DNA of 64,000 nt from Streptomyces sp. Je 1-369 (lineage in GTDB: Bacteria > Actinomycetota > Actinomycetes > Streptomycetales > Streptomycetaceae). Positions 1 through 8,608 of this stretch are shown here, one piece after another. The position numbers were made by a program, and so were the translations under genes. The DNA lies in the NCBI RefSeq assembly GCF_026810505.1, contig NZ_CP101750.1:8606515-8670514 (forward strand), given 5' to 3'. The notes beneath the pieces are model-generated. The model ran no database searches. It saw only the letters and a list, made by a program, of their open reading frames with translations, and was not told where the DNA came from. Each line of letters starts with the position of its first letter. Within the stretch, counting starts at the first letter, position 1.

Positions 1-67
1 GACGGTAACAGAGGGGGGCCGTCACGGCACGGGTTTTTATGGGGGGCGGGGGCGCCCCTCACGCGCG

Positions 68-1030
68 CTACGGGTTCGTGTCCGCGAGGATCTCCGCCGT
101 GTCGAAGAACGGGCGGCTCGGTCCCTCCGCGCCGTGGGCCAGGAGGTAGAGCGCCGTCGAGACGCGTTCGAGGTAGCCCCACTCCCAGACGGCCGTGGCG
201 TCGGTCCCGCTTGCCTCGGCAATGAGCGCGCAGTAGCGGCGGGCCAGCCGGGGCGCGTCGCCGGACAGGAGCTCGGCACACCAGTCGCGCAGGACGACAC
301 CGAGGTCGTACGCCGGGTCCGCGAGGAAGCCGTCGGGGTCGACGAAGGCGAAGCCGCTCTCCGCCCCCGCACGTGGCGCCCCCGCAGCGGGCAGCCTCAG
401 CAGGTTGCCCGGGTGGGGGTCGCCGTGGACGACCACCGCCCGGGAAGGGCAGTGGGCGGCAGCGCGGCGCTCGGCGTACGTCATGGCGCGGTCGTAGGCA
501 GCGATGGAGCACGGGCGGCCCAGGTCCCGCCACAACCGTTCGACGAGCACGGCGAGCCCCCTGGCCTTGCCTCCCTCGGCGGCTTCCACGAGCAGCTCGG
601 GAGAGCGCGGCACCTGCCACGCCCGGCGCAGCGTCGCGCACAGGACGGCGATCCGGCGTTCGGGCGGGAAGGCGAGCTCCGACAGCGGCGTGCCGAGCTG
701 CTCCATGAGCAGTGCGAACCGGTCGGCATCGTGGTCGAGTACGCGGACGTAGCCGCGGCCTCCGGAACGCAGGAGGGTGGTGATCTGCCCCGCGCTCCCG
801 GGCTCGGGCAGTGCCAGCTTGAGGACCGCGTCCGTACCGTCCTCGGCGCGGGCCCGGGCCACGTACCCGCCCGCTCCCGCACGGAACGGCGGCCCGACCG
901 TGACGGACCACCGGTGCTCGAGGTCGGCGATGAGCGCGGGCAGTCCCGCCAGCCACTCTTCACCGGCCGTTCCGAGCAGCTCGGCCCGGCGTCGCACGAC
1001 GGGCGACACCTCGATGCTCTCCTCGCGCAC
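68..1030 (-). CDS. APH-family phosphotransferase
   Basis: Predicted 320-residue cytosolic kinase of the aminoglycoside/choline kinase-like (APH) fold. The sequence shows the Brenner-type catalytic loop HGDPHPGNLL near residue 200 and, about 25 residues later, FVDPDGF, which supplies the metal-binding Asp. The N-lobe has a conserved Lys in AVLKLALPEP. The start is the GTG at 1030; no better ATG lies upstream. The final stretch DPAYDLGVVLRDW is typical of the family. The substrate cannot be read from sequence: family members phosphorylate aminoglycosides, other antibiotics, homoserine or small alcohols. It is monocistronic, transcribed away from the small gene at 1207. The kinase call is secure; a resistance role is only a possibility. 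Confidence 0.85.
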   Translation of the reverse strand: MREESIEVSPVVRRRAELLGTAGEEWLAGLPALIADLEHRWSVTVGPPFRAGAGGYVARARAEDGTDAVLKLALPEPGSAGQITTLLRSGGRGYVRVLDHDADRFALLMEQLGTPLSELAFPPERRIAVLCATLRRAWQVPRSPELLVEAAEGGKARGLAVLVERLWRDLGRPCSIAAYDRAMTYAERRAAAHCPSRAVVVHGDPHPGNLLRLPAAGAPRAGAESGFAFVDPDGFLADPAYDLGVVLRDWCAELLSGDAPRLARRYCALIAEASGTDATAVWEWGYLERVSTALYLLAHGAEGPSRPFFDTAEILADTNP

Positions 1031-1206
1031 ACCGTCACCTTAGGCCGCACCGGCCCCGGCGGCCCCTCGCGTGTGAAGGTCGTCACAAGCGCCCGTCTCA
1101 TGATCGGGGTCGGGTGCCATCGAGGTACGAGGTTCGCGTAAGGTCGCGGGTCGGCCGCCCACGGCCGACCAGTCGAACACCGTCCCCGAACAAGGAGCCG
1201 CAGGTC

Positions 1207-1380
1207 ATGCCGGCCAATGACGCCACCCAGGCGCCGATCTACCACACGCTCGTCCAGGAACACGGCGACGTCGTCGCCACGGCCCGCAAGGCTGCGGAGG
1301 AGACCCAGCAGACGGCCGAGGACCTGTTGGACTTCAGCACGCCCGCCCGCGCCGGTACGCCCGCCGCGCCCGCGTCCTAG
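1207..1380 (+). CDS. small hypothetical protein, 57 aa
   Basis: A 57-residue protein starting at ATG 1207, preceded by AAGGAG at 1192-1197 with good spacing. The central part (residues about 15-40) is acidic and helical (HGDVVATARKAAEETQQTAEDLLDF); the C-terminus is rich in Ala and Pro. There is no signal peptide or membrane segment. It is not recognised as a known family. A clear ribosome site and good codon bias support it as real. It lies between the kinase and another small acidic protein. Confidence 0.55.
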   Translation: MPANDATQAPIYHTLVQEHGDVVATARKAAEETQQTAEDLLDFSTPARAGTPAAPAS

Positions 1381-1465
1381 CGCGCGGGCACTCGGGGGCC
1401 CTCCCGCGGCCGGCCGCCCCGGCCGCCGTTCGCGTCGGCGCCGCCCTATCGGCCAGGATGGCGCG

Positions 1466-1753
1466 ATGGATTACGAGTTCTGGAAAGAGATCCACGAGCG
1501 CGGCGGCATCCCCGCGGTCAAGACCGCGCTGGAGGCGCTCCCCGACGACCTGCCGCCGCAGGACGCGGACGCCGCGACCGAGACGGCCCTGAAGGTCATC
1601 GAGGACGACATCGCCCGCATCAACGCGCGGGCGGACCGCGCCGAGGAGCGGGCCCGCAGGCTCGCCGAGCAGACCCGCGAGGTGAACGAGCAGCTCACCG
1701 AGCACGCCGCCCGCGGTGAGCAGGAGACGCCGCCCGGGAGCGCCGCGGAGTGA
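1466..1753 (+). CDS. small acidic coiled-coil protein, 95 aa
   Basis: A 95-residue protein starting MDYEFWKEIHERGG at ATG 1466. Residues about 35-75 (IARINARADRAEERARRLAEQ) have the charge pattern of a single long amphipathic helix or coiled coil. No catalytic motif, membrane segment or signal peptide is visible. Reading further upstream in frame gives only Arg/Pro-rich noise, so the internal ATG is chosen. Family and role are unknown. The neighbour downstream is a convergent AfsR-like regulator. Confidence 0.6.
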   Translation: MDYEFWKEIHERGGIPAVKTALEALPDDLPPQDADAATETALKVIEDDIARINARADRAEERARRLAEQTREVNEQLTEHAARGEQETPPGSAAE

Positions 1754-1804
1754 GGCGCACGGGCGGCCGGGGCCGACGCGCGTGCGGACCGTGAGCACCG
1801 CCCG

Positions 1805-4726
1805 TCACGTACGAGCCATCAGCCGCACCATCGCCGTGTCGTACCGCGCCTGGAGCCCCGTGTCCGCCGACACCCGCAGCAGCGCACCGAGCGCGCGGAC
1901 CGCACCGTCGTCGTAGCCGGACGACTCCGCCTCGCGGGCCGCGCTCTCCAGCCGCCGGATGCCCTCGGCCTCGTCGCCCATGCCGAGCAGTGCCTCGCCG
2001 ATGACAGTCCGCAGCAGCACCCGGGCCGCCGCCGACGCCTCCGAGGGGGCGTCGAGGTCGAGCGCGGCGACCGCCGTCTCGAAGGCCGGCTGCCACTCCC
2101 GTGCGTCGAGGCGGTGCCGGGCCAGGTGGTACAGGGCGAGGCGTTCGGTGTTCCGGTCGCCGACGCTGTGCGCGAGCTCCGCGGCGAGCGCGCAGCCCTC
2201 GGCGGCCTCCTCGGGGCTGCCGAGTTCGGACTGCGCGAGCGACAGGTTGATCAGCGCCGTCGCCTCGCCCCGCCGGTCACCGGCCCGGGCGGCGAGCACG
2301 GGCGCGGCCTCCAGATGAGCCAGCGCCTCGGAGGTACGGCCCTCCTCCGTCAGAACCCACCCGAGCAGGGCACGCACCCGCGACTCGGCTCGCGCGTCCC
2401 CGTCGGCCCGCGCCGCCTCAAGTGCCGTACGCAGCAGGGGAGTCCAGTCGTCCCGCACCCGCCACACGATCTGCGGCCAGAGCGCGAGGACGATCCGCCA
2501 CGTCCTGCCGTGCAGCCCTCCGGCGCGCGCGGCGGCCGCCGCCAGCGCCAGGTCGTCGCGCTCGGCCGCGTACCAGGCCATCGCCTGCTCGCGGTCGGCG
2601 AACTCCCTGGTGGCCTGCGGCGGCCGGAAGTCCACGGGCAGTGAGAAACACGACTCGTCGCCCGGCTCGGCCGCGTCGGCGGCGGCCAGCGCCGTGGCCA
2701 CACTGTGGTCGAGCCCGCGCACCAGGGCGTCCGGCCCGGCCTCCAGGCCCCGCGCGTAAAGCCGTACGAGGTCGTGCAGCGTCCAGCGGTCCGGCGCGGT
2801 ACGGATCACCAGGTGCGCCGCGGTGAGCTTGTCCAGCGCGGCGGCTGCGGTGTCCGGGTCCGTGCCCGCGAGCGCCGCGGCGGCGTACCGGTCGACGTGC
2901 GTCCCCGGATGCTGCCCGAGATGGGCGAAGTGGTGCGCGGCATCGTCCGGCAGCCGCCGCACCGTCAGCCGCAACGCCGCCCTGACGCCCGTGTCCTCCA
3001 CGTCCAGGAGGCTCAACCGGCGTGATTCGTCGGACAGTTCGGCGGTCATCGAGCTCAACGGCCAGTCGGGCTGGTCCGCCAGCCTCGCGGCCGCGACCCG
3101 CAGCGCCAGCGGCAGCCCGCCGCACAGCTCCGCGAGGCGCCGGGCGGCCACCTCTTCCGCGAGCACCCGCTCCTGGCCGAGCACCGCGGCGAGCAGCGCC
3201 GTGCTGTCCTCCGGTTCGAGTACGTCAAGGGGGACGGGCCGGGCCGCGTCGGAGGCGATGAGTCCGCGCAGCCGGTACCGGCTCGTCACCACGGTGACGC
3301 ACTCCGCACCGCCCGGCAGCAACTCCCTGACCTGCTCGGACGCCCGCGCGTTGTCGAGTACGACGAGGATCCTGCGGTCGGCGCACAGCGAACGGAACAA
3401 CGCGGACGCGCCGCCGGCCGACTCCGGTATGCGGCGCGGCGCGACGCCCAGCGCGAGCAGGAACTCCCGCAGCACTTCGAGGAGGGCCGGCTCACCCGTG
3501 TCGCTGAACCCGCGCAGATCGGCGTAGAGCAGCCCGCCGGGGAACTGCTCACGGTTGCGGTGCGCCCAATGCGCCACGAGCGCCGTCTTGCCGACGCCCG
3601 CGGGCCCGGTGACCAGACAGACCGGCGCTTCGCCGGCGGCGGCCCGGGACAGGGCGGTGAGCTCGTCGGCACGGCCGTGGAAGCCGCGGGGCATGCGGGG
3701 GAGGAGGTCGACTGTGGGAGGTGGTGCAGGGATGGCTGGGGTGGAGATCGAGGCTGAGGCTGACGGTGAGGTGGAGGCTGACGGTTCGGGGGTGACTGAA
3801 GGTGAAAGTGAAGGTGGAGGTACAGGTACAGGGACAGGCGGAAGAGAGGACGAGGCCGGGGCTGGGGTCGCCCCGGAGGCGGAGGCGGAGGCGGAGGCGG
3901 TGACAGCGGGCGAGGCGGGCTGTCGCGCCGTACCGGAACGTCGCGCCGTACCACCCGCCTCGTCCTCCCCCCGCAGCACATCCGTGTACGCGTCGGCCAG
4001 CTCCCGGCCCGGGTCGACCCCCAGTTCGTCGGCGAGCAGCCGCCGGGTGCGGTGGAACCAGTCGAGGGCCTCCGAGCGCCGCCCCGCCCGCTGCAGCTCC
4101 CGCACGAGCGCGGCGGCCAGCGACTCGCGCAGCGGGTGAACGCTCGCCTCCGCGCGCAGGACCGCGGCGGCGCGCGCGTGCTCTCCCATCAGTGAGTAGG
4201 CCGTAGCCAGCGACTCCACGGAGGCGAGGCGGAGTTCCTCCAGGGCCTGCGCGGCGGCCTGAAGCGGCTGACTCGGATACGCGCCGGTCAGCGCCGGACC
4301 CTGCCACAGCGACAGCGCCTCCTGGTACATCGCCACGGCATCGGAGGGCGCCCGCTGGCTGCGGGCCAACGTCACCAGTTCCTCGAATCGGTGGGCGTCC
4401 AGCAGGGACTCCGGCATCCGCAGGACGTACGCGGTGCCCTGGGTGAGCAGCTCGACGCCGAACATGTCGGCCTCGGCGCTGTTCAACAGGACCCGCAGCC
4501 GCGACACATGGCCCTGGATGACGCCGCGTGCCCGCGCGGGCGGTTCGTGGTCCCACAGCGCGGCCGTCAGCTGGTCGACCGGGACCGGATGGTTCGGCCT
4601 GAGCAGCAGGGCGGCGAGCAGGCTGCGCCGCTTGGCGGGGCCGAGGGGCAGCACGCCGACCTCAGTGGCGACGGAAACCGCTCCGAGCAGCCGAAACTCC
4701 ACTGATGAAACTCCTCTTGCGGGCAC
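1805..4726 (-). CDS. AfsR/SARP-type regulator with NB-ARC ATPase and TPR repeats
   Basis: Large 973-residue transcription regulator. Order of domains: an OmpR-type winged helix (residues about 10-100, VEFRLLGAVSV then RRSLLAALLLRPNHPVP), a bacterial transcriptional activation domain (about 105-250, ending LGVDPGRELADAYTDVL), a roughly 70-residue Ser/Pro/Ala-rich linker, an NB-ARC-type ATPase (P-loop GPAGVGKTAL; ILVVLDNA as Walker B; GGLPLALRV as the GLPL motif) and C-terminal TPR-like helices. This is the AfsR architecture: DNA binding with ATPase-driven oligomerisation to activate secondary metabolism. The start is ATG 4726; an alternative is the GTG that begins VEFRLLG. The linker is coded by direct repeats (GGAGGC units near 3880) and is probably disordered. 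Target genes are unknown. Confidence 0.88.
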   Translation of the reverse strand: MPARGVSSVEFRLLGAVSVATEVGVLPLGPAKRRSLLAALLLRPNHPVPVDQLTAALWDHEPPARARGVIQGHVSRLRVLLNSAEADMFGVELLTQGTAYVLRMPESLLDAHRFEELVTLARSQRAPSDAVAMYQEALSLWQGPALTGAYPSQPLQAAAQALEELRLASVESLATAYSLMGEHARAAAVLRAEASVHPLRESLAAALVRELQRAGRRSEALDWFHRTRRLLADELGVDPGRELADAYTDVLRGEDEAGGTARRSGTARQPASPAVTASASASASGATPAPASSSLPPVPVPVPPPSLSPSVTPEPSASTSPSASASISTPAIPAPPPTVDLLPRMPRGFHGRADELTALSRAAAGEAPVCLVTGPAGVGKTALVAHWAHRNREQFPGGLLYADLRGFSDTGEPALLEVLREFLLALGVAPRRIPESAGGASALFRSLCADRRILVVLDNARASEQVRELLPGGAECVTVVTSRYRLRGLIASDAARPVPLDVLEPEDSTALLAAVLGQERVLAEEVAARRLAELCGGLPLALRVAAARLADQPDWPLSSMTAELSDESRRLSLLDVEDTGVRAALRLTVRRLPDDAAHHFAHLGQHPGTHVDRYAAAALAGTDPDTAAAALDKLTAAHLVIRTAPDRWTLHDLVRLYARGLEAGPDALVRGLDHSVATALAAADAAEPGDESCFSLPVDFRPPQATREFADREQAMAWYAAERDDLALAAAAARAGGLHGRTWRIVLALWPQIVWRVRDDWTPLLRTALEAARADGDARAESRVRALLGWVLTEEGRTSEALAHLEAAPVLAARAGDRRGEATALINLSLAQSELGSPEEAAEGCALAAELAHSVGDRNTERLALYHLARHRLDAREWQPAFETAVAALDLDAPSEASAAARVLLRTVIGEALLGMGDEAEGIRRLESAAREAESSGYDDGAVRALGALLRVSADTGLQARYDTAMVRLMART

Positions 4727-4805
4727 CTTGATGGCATCTCGCGGGCAAAGACCCGGATGAGCGAAAAGAGTACGTTCTGCGTGCGGGCTCCGGCCGACGG
4801 GGGAG

Positions 4806-5315
4806 CGCGATACGTACGCGCGCGGACGCCTTCCCTACGCGCCGGGGCTGGCCGCCGCGCTGGTCGAGGCCGTGCAGCTCGACGGCCGAGGGCGCCTCAT
4901 CGACGTGGGCTGCGGTCCGGGAACCCTCGCGCTGACGCTGGCCCCTCTGTTCCACGAGGTCGTGGGCGTGGACCCGGACGGCGGGATGATCGCCGAGGGC
5001 GCTGGTACGCCGAGCAGGCCGCGGCGTTCTCCCGCAAGGCACCCCTGGCGGCGAGCGCGACGTACTCGCCCGTGCCGGATTCGCCGGTCCGCAGCGCCTC
5101 GTCGTCCCGGGCGGGCAGACTCTGGAACGCTCGGTCGACGACGTCGTGGCGGAGGTGTTCTCGATGTCCGGCTCCGCACCCCACCTCTTCGGCAGTCGCC
5201 GCGACCGTTTCGAGGCGGACCTGCGGACACTGCTGCGGGAGGTCTCCGCCTCGGGCCTGTTCTCGGAACGCGGCCCGAGTACTGAGGTATTCGTCTGGCG
5301 GATCGATGCGTGGTG
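4806..5315 (+). pseudogene. class I SAM methyltransferase remnant
   Basis: Two fragments of one methyltransferase lie in different frames. The first (from about 4806) reads YARGRLPYAPGLAAAL then LIDVGCGPGTLALTLAP, the SAM-binding glycine motif, and VVGVDPDGGM, the second SAM motif. After about 5010 the frame and the central part are lost. The C-terminal piece (about 5050-5315) reads DVLARAGFAGPQRL and ends VFVWRIDAW before a TGA. About 250 codons of an intact family member are reduced to about 170 with a shifted join, so an internal deletion killed the gene. No start codon or ribosome site survives. It separates the AfsR-like gene from the HTH/Tap-like pair. Confidence 0.75.
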
Positions 5316-5389
5316 ACTCTCTGACCTCGATGAATGCGTATTCCGCGTGCCATGTGCGAAAAACGCGCGCCCTTGGCTAGGCTGCGGCC

Positions 5390-5695
5390 ATGAGGATGTC
5401 TTCCAGGGAGCGACTGCGCGCGGCCGTGGCCGCGTTGATGCAGCTCACCGGCGACACGCAGGCAACCCTTGCCGCCGTGCTCGGCGTCGACCAGACGCAG
5501 GTGTCGCGTCGTCAGTCGGGCACCGCCGCCTGGGGCCTGGACGACTGCGACGCGATCGCCGCGCACTACGGCATCGACGTGCTCGACCTCCTCGCCGGTC
5601 CCACGCGCGCGTGCGAGACGCTGGCCGCCGACCGCCGCCGCACTGTGCCGAGTCGCCGTGCCGCGGCCGACGAGCCGAAGGGGGCCCGGCGGTGA
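5390..5695 (+). CDS. small HTH protein upstream of Tap-like gene
   Basis: A 101-residue protein with an XRE-like helix-turn-helix at residues about 20-60 (GDTQATLAAVLGVDQTQVSRRQSG), followed by a basic tail. Start ATG 5390; a second ATG two codons later is equally possible. A TAGGCT hexamer at 5378-5383 sits only six bases upstream of the start, which would fit a leaderless or near-leaderless transcript. The stop codon overlaps the GTG of the next gene (GTGA at 5692-5695), so the two are translationally coupled. Probably a DNA-binding partner or regulator of the Tap-like protein (inference). Confidence 0.75.
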   Translation: MRMSSRERLRAAVAALMQLTGDTQATLAAVLGVDQTQVSRRQSGTAAWGLDDCDAIAAHYGIDVLDLLAGPTRACETLAADRRRTVPSRRAAADEPKGARR

Positions 5696-7128
5696 GCGAC
5701 TTCGACGCGATCGACGCCCTGGTGGCGGCGTCCGGGCCCGAAGCGGAGCTGCCCCCCGCCGAGGAACGACGCGCCCTGCGCGACGCCCTCAACCTGTCCC
5801 AGGCGCAGGTGGCGCGGGCCATCGGCGTCAGTCCGACGACGGTCGGCGGCTGGGAGTCGGGACGGGAACCGACGGGGGCGATCCGTGAGAAGTACGCGTA
5901 CTTCCTGGCGTCGGCCCGCACGAGGCTCACGCCGCAGCCGCAGCCGCAGCCCGAACCGGAACCTGAACCGGAGTCCGAGCGGACACCCGCGCCCACGCCT
6001 CCGCCCGAGCCGGACCCCGAACCGTGCGTCCTGTGCGGCCGCCCCGCGACCGACCAGATCGAAGGCTTCACGCAGCACTTGGACCCTGCCGAGTGCGGCA
6101 CCACCGCCCCCGAACCGGCGCCCGCACTCGCCCCCACCCCCACGAAACTCGCCCCCACCGGCCGCCGCGCCACGGCAGCAACAACAGCCGAGGCCCCCGA
6201 CGCCATCGGCCGCGCCGTGCGGGACGCGCTCGCCGCGCACGAGGGTGACGTCGAAGCCGCCACCGCCGCCCTCGTGAAGCGGGCCATCCCGGATGCGATG
6301 GCCTTGCTCGACGAGACCCGCAAGGGCGGCCGCTACGACATCGTGGCGCACCCCTGGATCCCCGACATCCTCCGCAAGCAGACCTCGCGCGGCCCGGACC
6401 AGATCTGGGAGGCCCGCCCCAAGTGGACCCGCCCCGAACTCCCGCCGGGCGCGCACGAGGTGACGGCCCTGGACATCAACGGCGCCTATCTCTCCGCGCT
6501 CAAGACGCACCTCCCGATCGGCCAGCTGGAGCACTCCACCGGCTTCGGCCACGACCGACGCCGCGCCGGCGTCCACCTCGTCACGCCTCCCGTCTGGGAG
6601 CACGAGGGCGTGCTGCCGAACCCGATCGGCAACCGCGACGAGCCGGGGCCGCTCTGGATCACCGAGCCCACGCTGCGCCTGCTCCTGCGCCTGTCGTCGC
6701 CGAAGTACGGGCTGTGCGAACCACCCACGATCCACGAGTCGTACACCTCGGGCGCGACCGAAGGGCTCCTGGAGAAGTTCCGCGTCGCCCTCAAGGACGC
6801 CCGCGACCGGGCGATCGGCGAGGACGACGAGGTGACGCTGGAGTACGTGAAGGCGATGTACTCCAAGTTCGTCGCCACGATGGGGGAGTCGAACTACAAC
6901 CGCGAGCTCTACCGCCCCGACTGGATGCACCTGATCCGTTCGCAGGCGTTCTCCAACCTCTGGATGAAGGCCTACAAGGCGTACGAGGAGGGCCTCACCG
7001 TCGTACGCGCGATGGGTACTGACGAGCTCCACGTGATCGGCGACTGGCAGAGCGTCTTCCCCGAGGGGCGCTCGGTCGCCGAGGTGAAGGTGAAGGACCG
7101 GTACACCGTTCAACCTCGGCCTGTATAG
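5692..7128 (+). CDS. Tap-like telomere-associated HTH protein
   Basis: A 478-residue protein beginning at GTG 5692, overlapping the stop of the preceding HTH gene. It has an XRE-type HTH at residues about 25-60 (LSQAQVARAIGVSPTTVGGWE), a long Gln/Glu/Pro linker, a zinc-finger-like CVLCGRP...H...C stretch, then a conserved C-terminal region with LDINGAYLSA near residue 261, VKAMYSKFVATMG near 387 and MGTDELHVIG near 444. The layout resembles Streptomyces Tap, the protein that brings terminal protein Tpg to chromosome ends, but it is shorter than Tap (over 700 residues as I recall). No tpg gene follows, so this is probably an orphan or paralogue. The three C-terminal motifs look like family-B polymerase motifs A, B and C (see findings). 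Confidence 0.6.
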   Translation: MSDFDAIDALVAASGPEAELPPAEERRALRDALNLSQAQVARAIGVSPTTVGGWESGREPTGAIREKYAYFLASARTRLTPQPQPQPEPEPEPESERTPAPTPPPEPDPEPCVLCGRPATDQIEGFTQHLDPAECGTTAPEPAPALAPTPTKLAPTGRRATAATTAEAPDAIGRAVRDALAAHEGDVEAATAALVKRAIPDAMALLDETRKGGRYDIVAHPWIPDILRKQTSRGPDQIWEARPKWTRPELPPGAHEVTALDINGAYLSALKTHLPIGQLEHSTGFGHDRRRAGVHLVTPPVWEHEGVLPNPIGNRDEPGPLWITEPTLRLLLRLSSPKYGLCEPPTIHESYTSGATEGLLEKFRVALKDARDRAIGEDDEVTLEYVKAMYSKFVATMGESNYNRELYRPDWMHLIRSQAFSNLWMKAYKAYEEGLTVVRAMGTDELHVIGDWQSVFPEGRSVAEVKVKDRYTVQPRPV

Positions 7129-7237
7129 CGCCATTACGCACGAGGTGCATCGGCCGCCCGCTCAACCCCCCGCACCGGCTCGAGGTCTTGCCACAGGGGT
7201 GGCTGAGCCCCCGGCCGACACCTGCGAGGAGTGAGGC

Positions 7238-8473
7238 ATGGCGTTACGCAAGCGCACGAGGACCGGAGTGGTGGGCATCGTCGCGGCGGCGGTCGCGGCG
7301 ACCGCGTTCGTCGCCCCGGCCCGAGCGGATTCAGACCGGGCCTCCGCGGACAGGGACCGCCAGGCCTCCGCGGACAGGGACCACCCGGCCTCCGAGGGCA
7401 GGAGCCAGCGGGCTTCCGCGGACAAGAGCCACCGAGCCACCCAGCGTGCGATGGACGCGGCCGTGCGTGCGGGCACCCCCGGCATCGCGGCACAGGCACG
7501 CGACGCGCGCGGCGTCTGGTCGTCGACGGCGGGCGTCGGCGACCTCGCATCGGGTGCGCCGCGCGGCAAGAACGACCGGTTCCGCGTCGGCAGCATCACC
7601 AAGTCGTTCGTCGCGACCGTGCTGCTCCAGATGGAAGCGGAGGGGAAGCTCGACCTCGACGACACCGTCGAGCGACAGCTGCCCGGTCTCGTGCGCGGCA
7701 ACGGGAACGACGGCCGCAAAATCACCGTGCGACAGCTCCTCAACCACACCAGCGGACTGTTCGACTACCTCGCCGACGCGGAGTACAGCAAGACGTACTT
7801 GGAGGGCGACGGCTACCTCACGCACCGGTACGACACCCTGCCGCCCGAGAAGCACGTGGCCGTGGCCCTCTCCCACAAGCCGCTGTTCGAGCCCGGTGCC
7901 AAGCACTCGTACTCCAACACCAACTACATCCTGGCCGGACTGATCATCGAGAGGACCGGAGGCAGGACGTACGAGGCCGAAGTCCGCGACCGCATCATCA
8001 AGCCCCTGAAACTGAAGTCAACCACCAACCCCGGCAACAGCATCCACCTGCCCGGGCCCAGCAGCCGCGGCTACGCGAAACTCTTCCCCTCCGACCCCGA
8101 CCGGATCGACGACATCACCGAGATGAACGGTTCGCAGGGCTGGGCCGACGGCGACATCGTCTCCACCACCGGCGACCTCAACCGCTTCTACGACGCGCTG
8201 CTGCGCGGCAGGCTCCTGCCACCGGAGCAGCTCAAGGCGATGAAGACCACCGTCGCCGTGCCCGACGCACCGGACATGTCCTACGGCCTCGGCCTCTCAC
8301 GGATCAGGACCAGCTGCGGCACCACGCTCTGGGGCCACGGCGGCGGCATGGTCGGCTGGCTCTCCATGGCGTACAGCACGGAGGACGGCCGGCACCAACT
8401 GTCCTACAGCTACAACGCGGACTGGGACGGCGGGTCCATGGGCGCGATCCTCGACGCTGAGTACTGCGAGTGA
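7238..8473 (+). CDS. secreted serine hydrolase (beta-lactamase / D-Ala-D-Ala carboxypeptidase family)
   Basis: A 411-residue class C beta-lactamase-fold hydrolase. It begins with a signal peptide (twin Arg-rich n-region, then VVGIVAAAVAATAFVAPARA with a cleavage site near residue 30). Residues about 30-65 are an Asp/Arg/Ser-rich linker encoded by 30-bp direct repeats (ASADRD units near 7335-7400). Catalytic motifs: SITKSF (SxxK, nucleophile Ser), YSNTNY (YxN) and WGHGGG (the HxG equivalent of KTG). The family acts on D-amino-acid peptides or esters outside the cell; the exact substrate is not visible. It stands alone; ribosome site GAGGAGTGAGG precedes ATG 7238. Confidence 0.88.
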   Translation: MALRKRTRTGVVGIVAAAVAATAFVAPARADSDRASADRDRQASADRDHPASEGRSQRASADKSHRATQRAMDAAVRAGTPGIAAQARDARGVWSSTAGVGDLASGAPRGKNDRFRVGSITKSFVATVLLQMEAEGKLDLDDTVERQLPGLVRGNGNDGRKITVRQLLNHTSGLFDYLADAEYSKTYLEGDGYLTHRYDTLPPEKHVAVALSHKPLFEPGAKHSYSNTNYILAGLIIERTGGRTYEAEVRDRIIKPLKLKSTTNPGNSIHLPGPSSRGYAKLFPSDPDRIDDITEMNGSQGWADGDIVSTTGDLNRFYDALLRGRLLPPEQLKAMKTTVAVPDAPDMSYGLGLSRIRTSCGTTLWGHGGGMVGWLSMAYSTEDGRHQLSYSYNADWDGGSMGAILDAEYCE

Positions 8474-8608
8474 CGCGGCGCCGACCCGCACCCGGCGGCG
8501 CGCTCGTGGTCGGCGCTCTTGACACATGCGTACGCTTTCGCGACCTTTGAGCCTCGCAGGACAGGGGCGGGGGAACGGTCAGCTCGCGGGAAGGGCGGTC
8601 GGCCTGAG

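Noticed and set aside
5445..7134. Long antisense frames opposite the Tap-like gene
   Set aside because: No ribosome sites, composition typical of reverse-strand shadows of a GC-rich gene.
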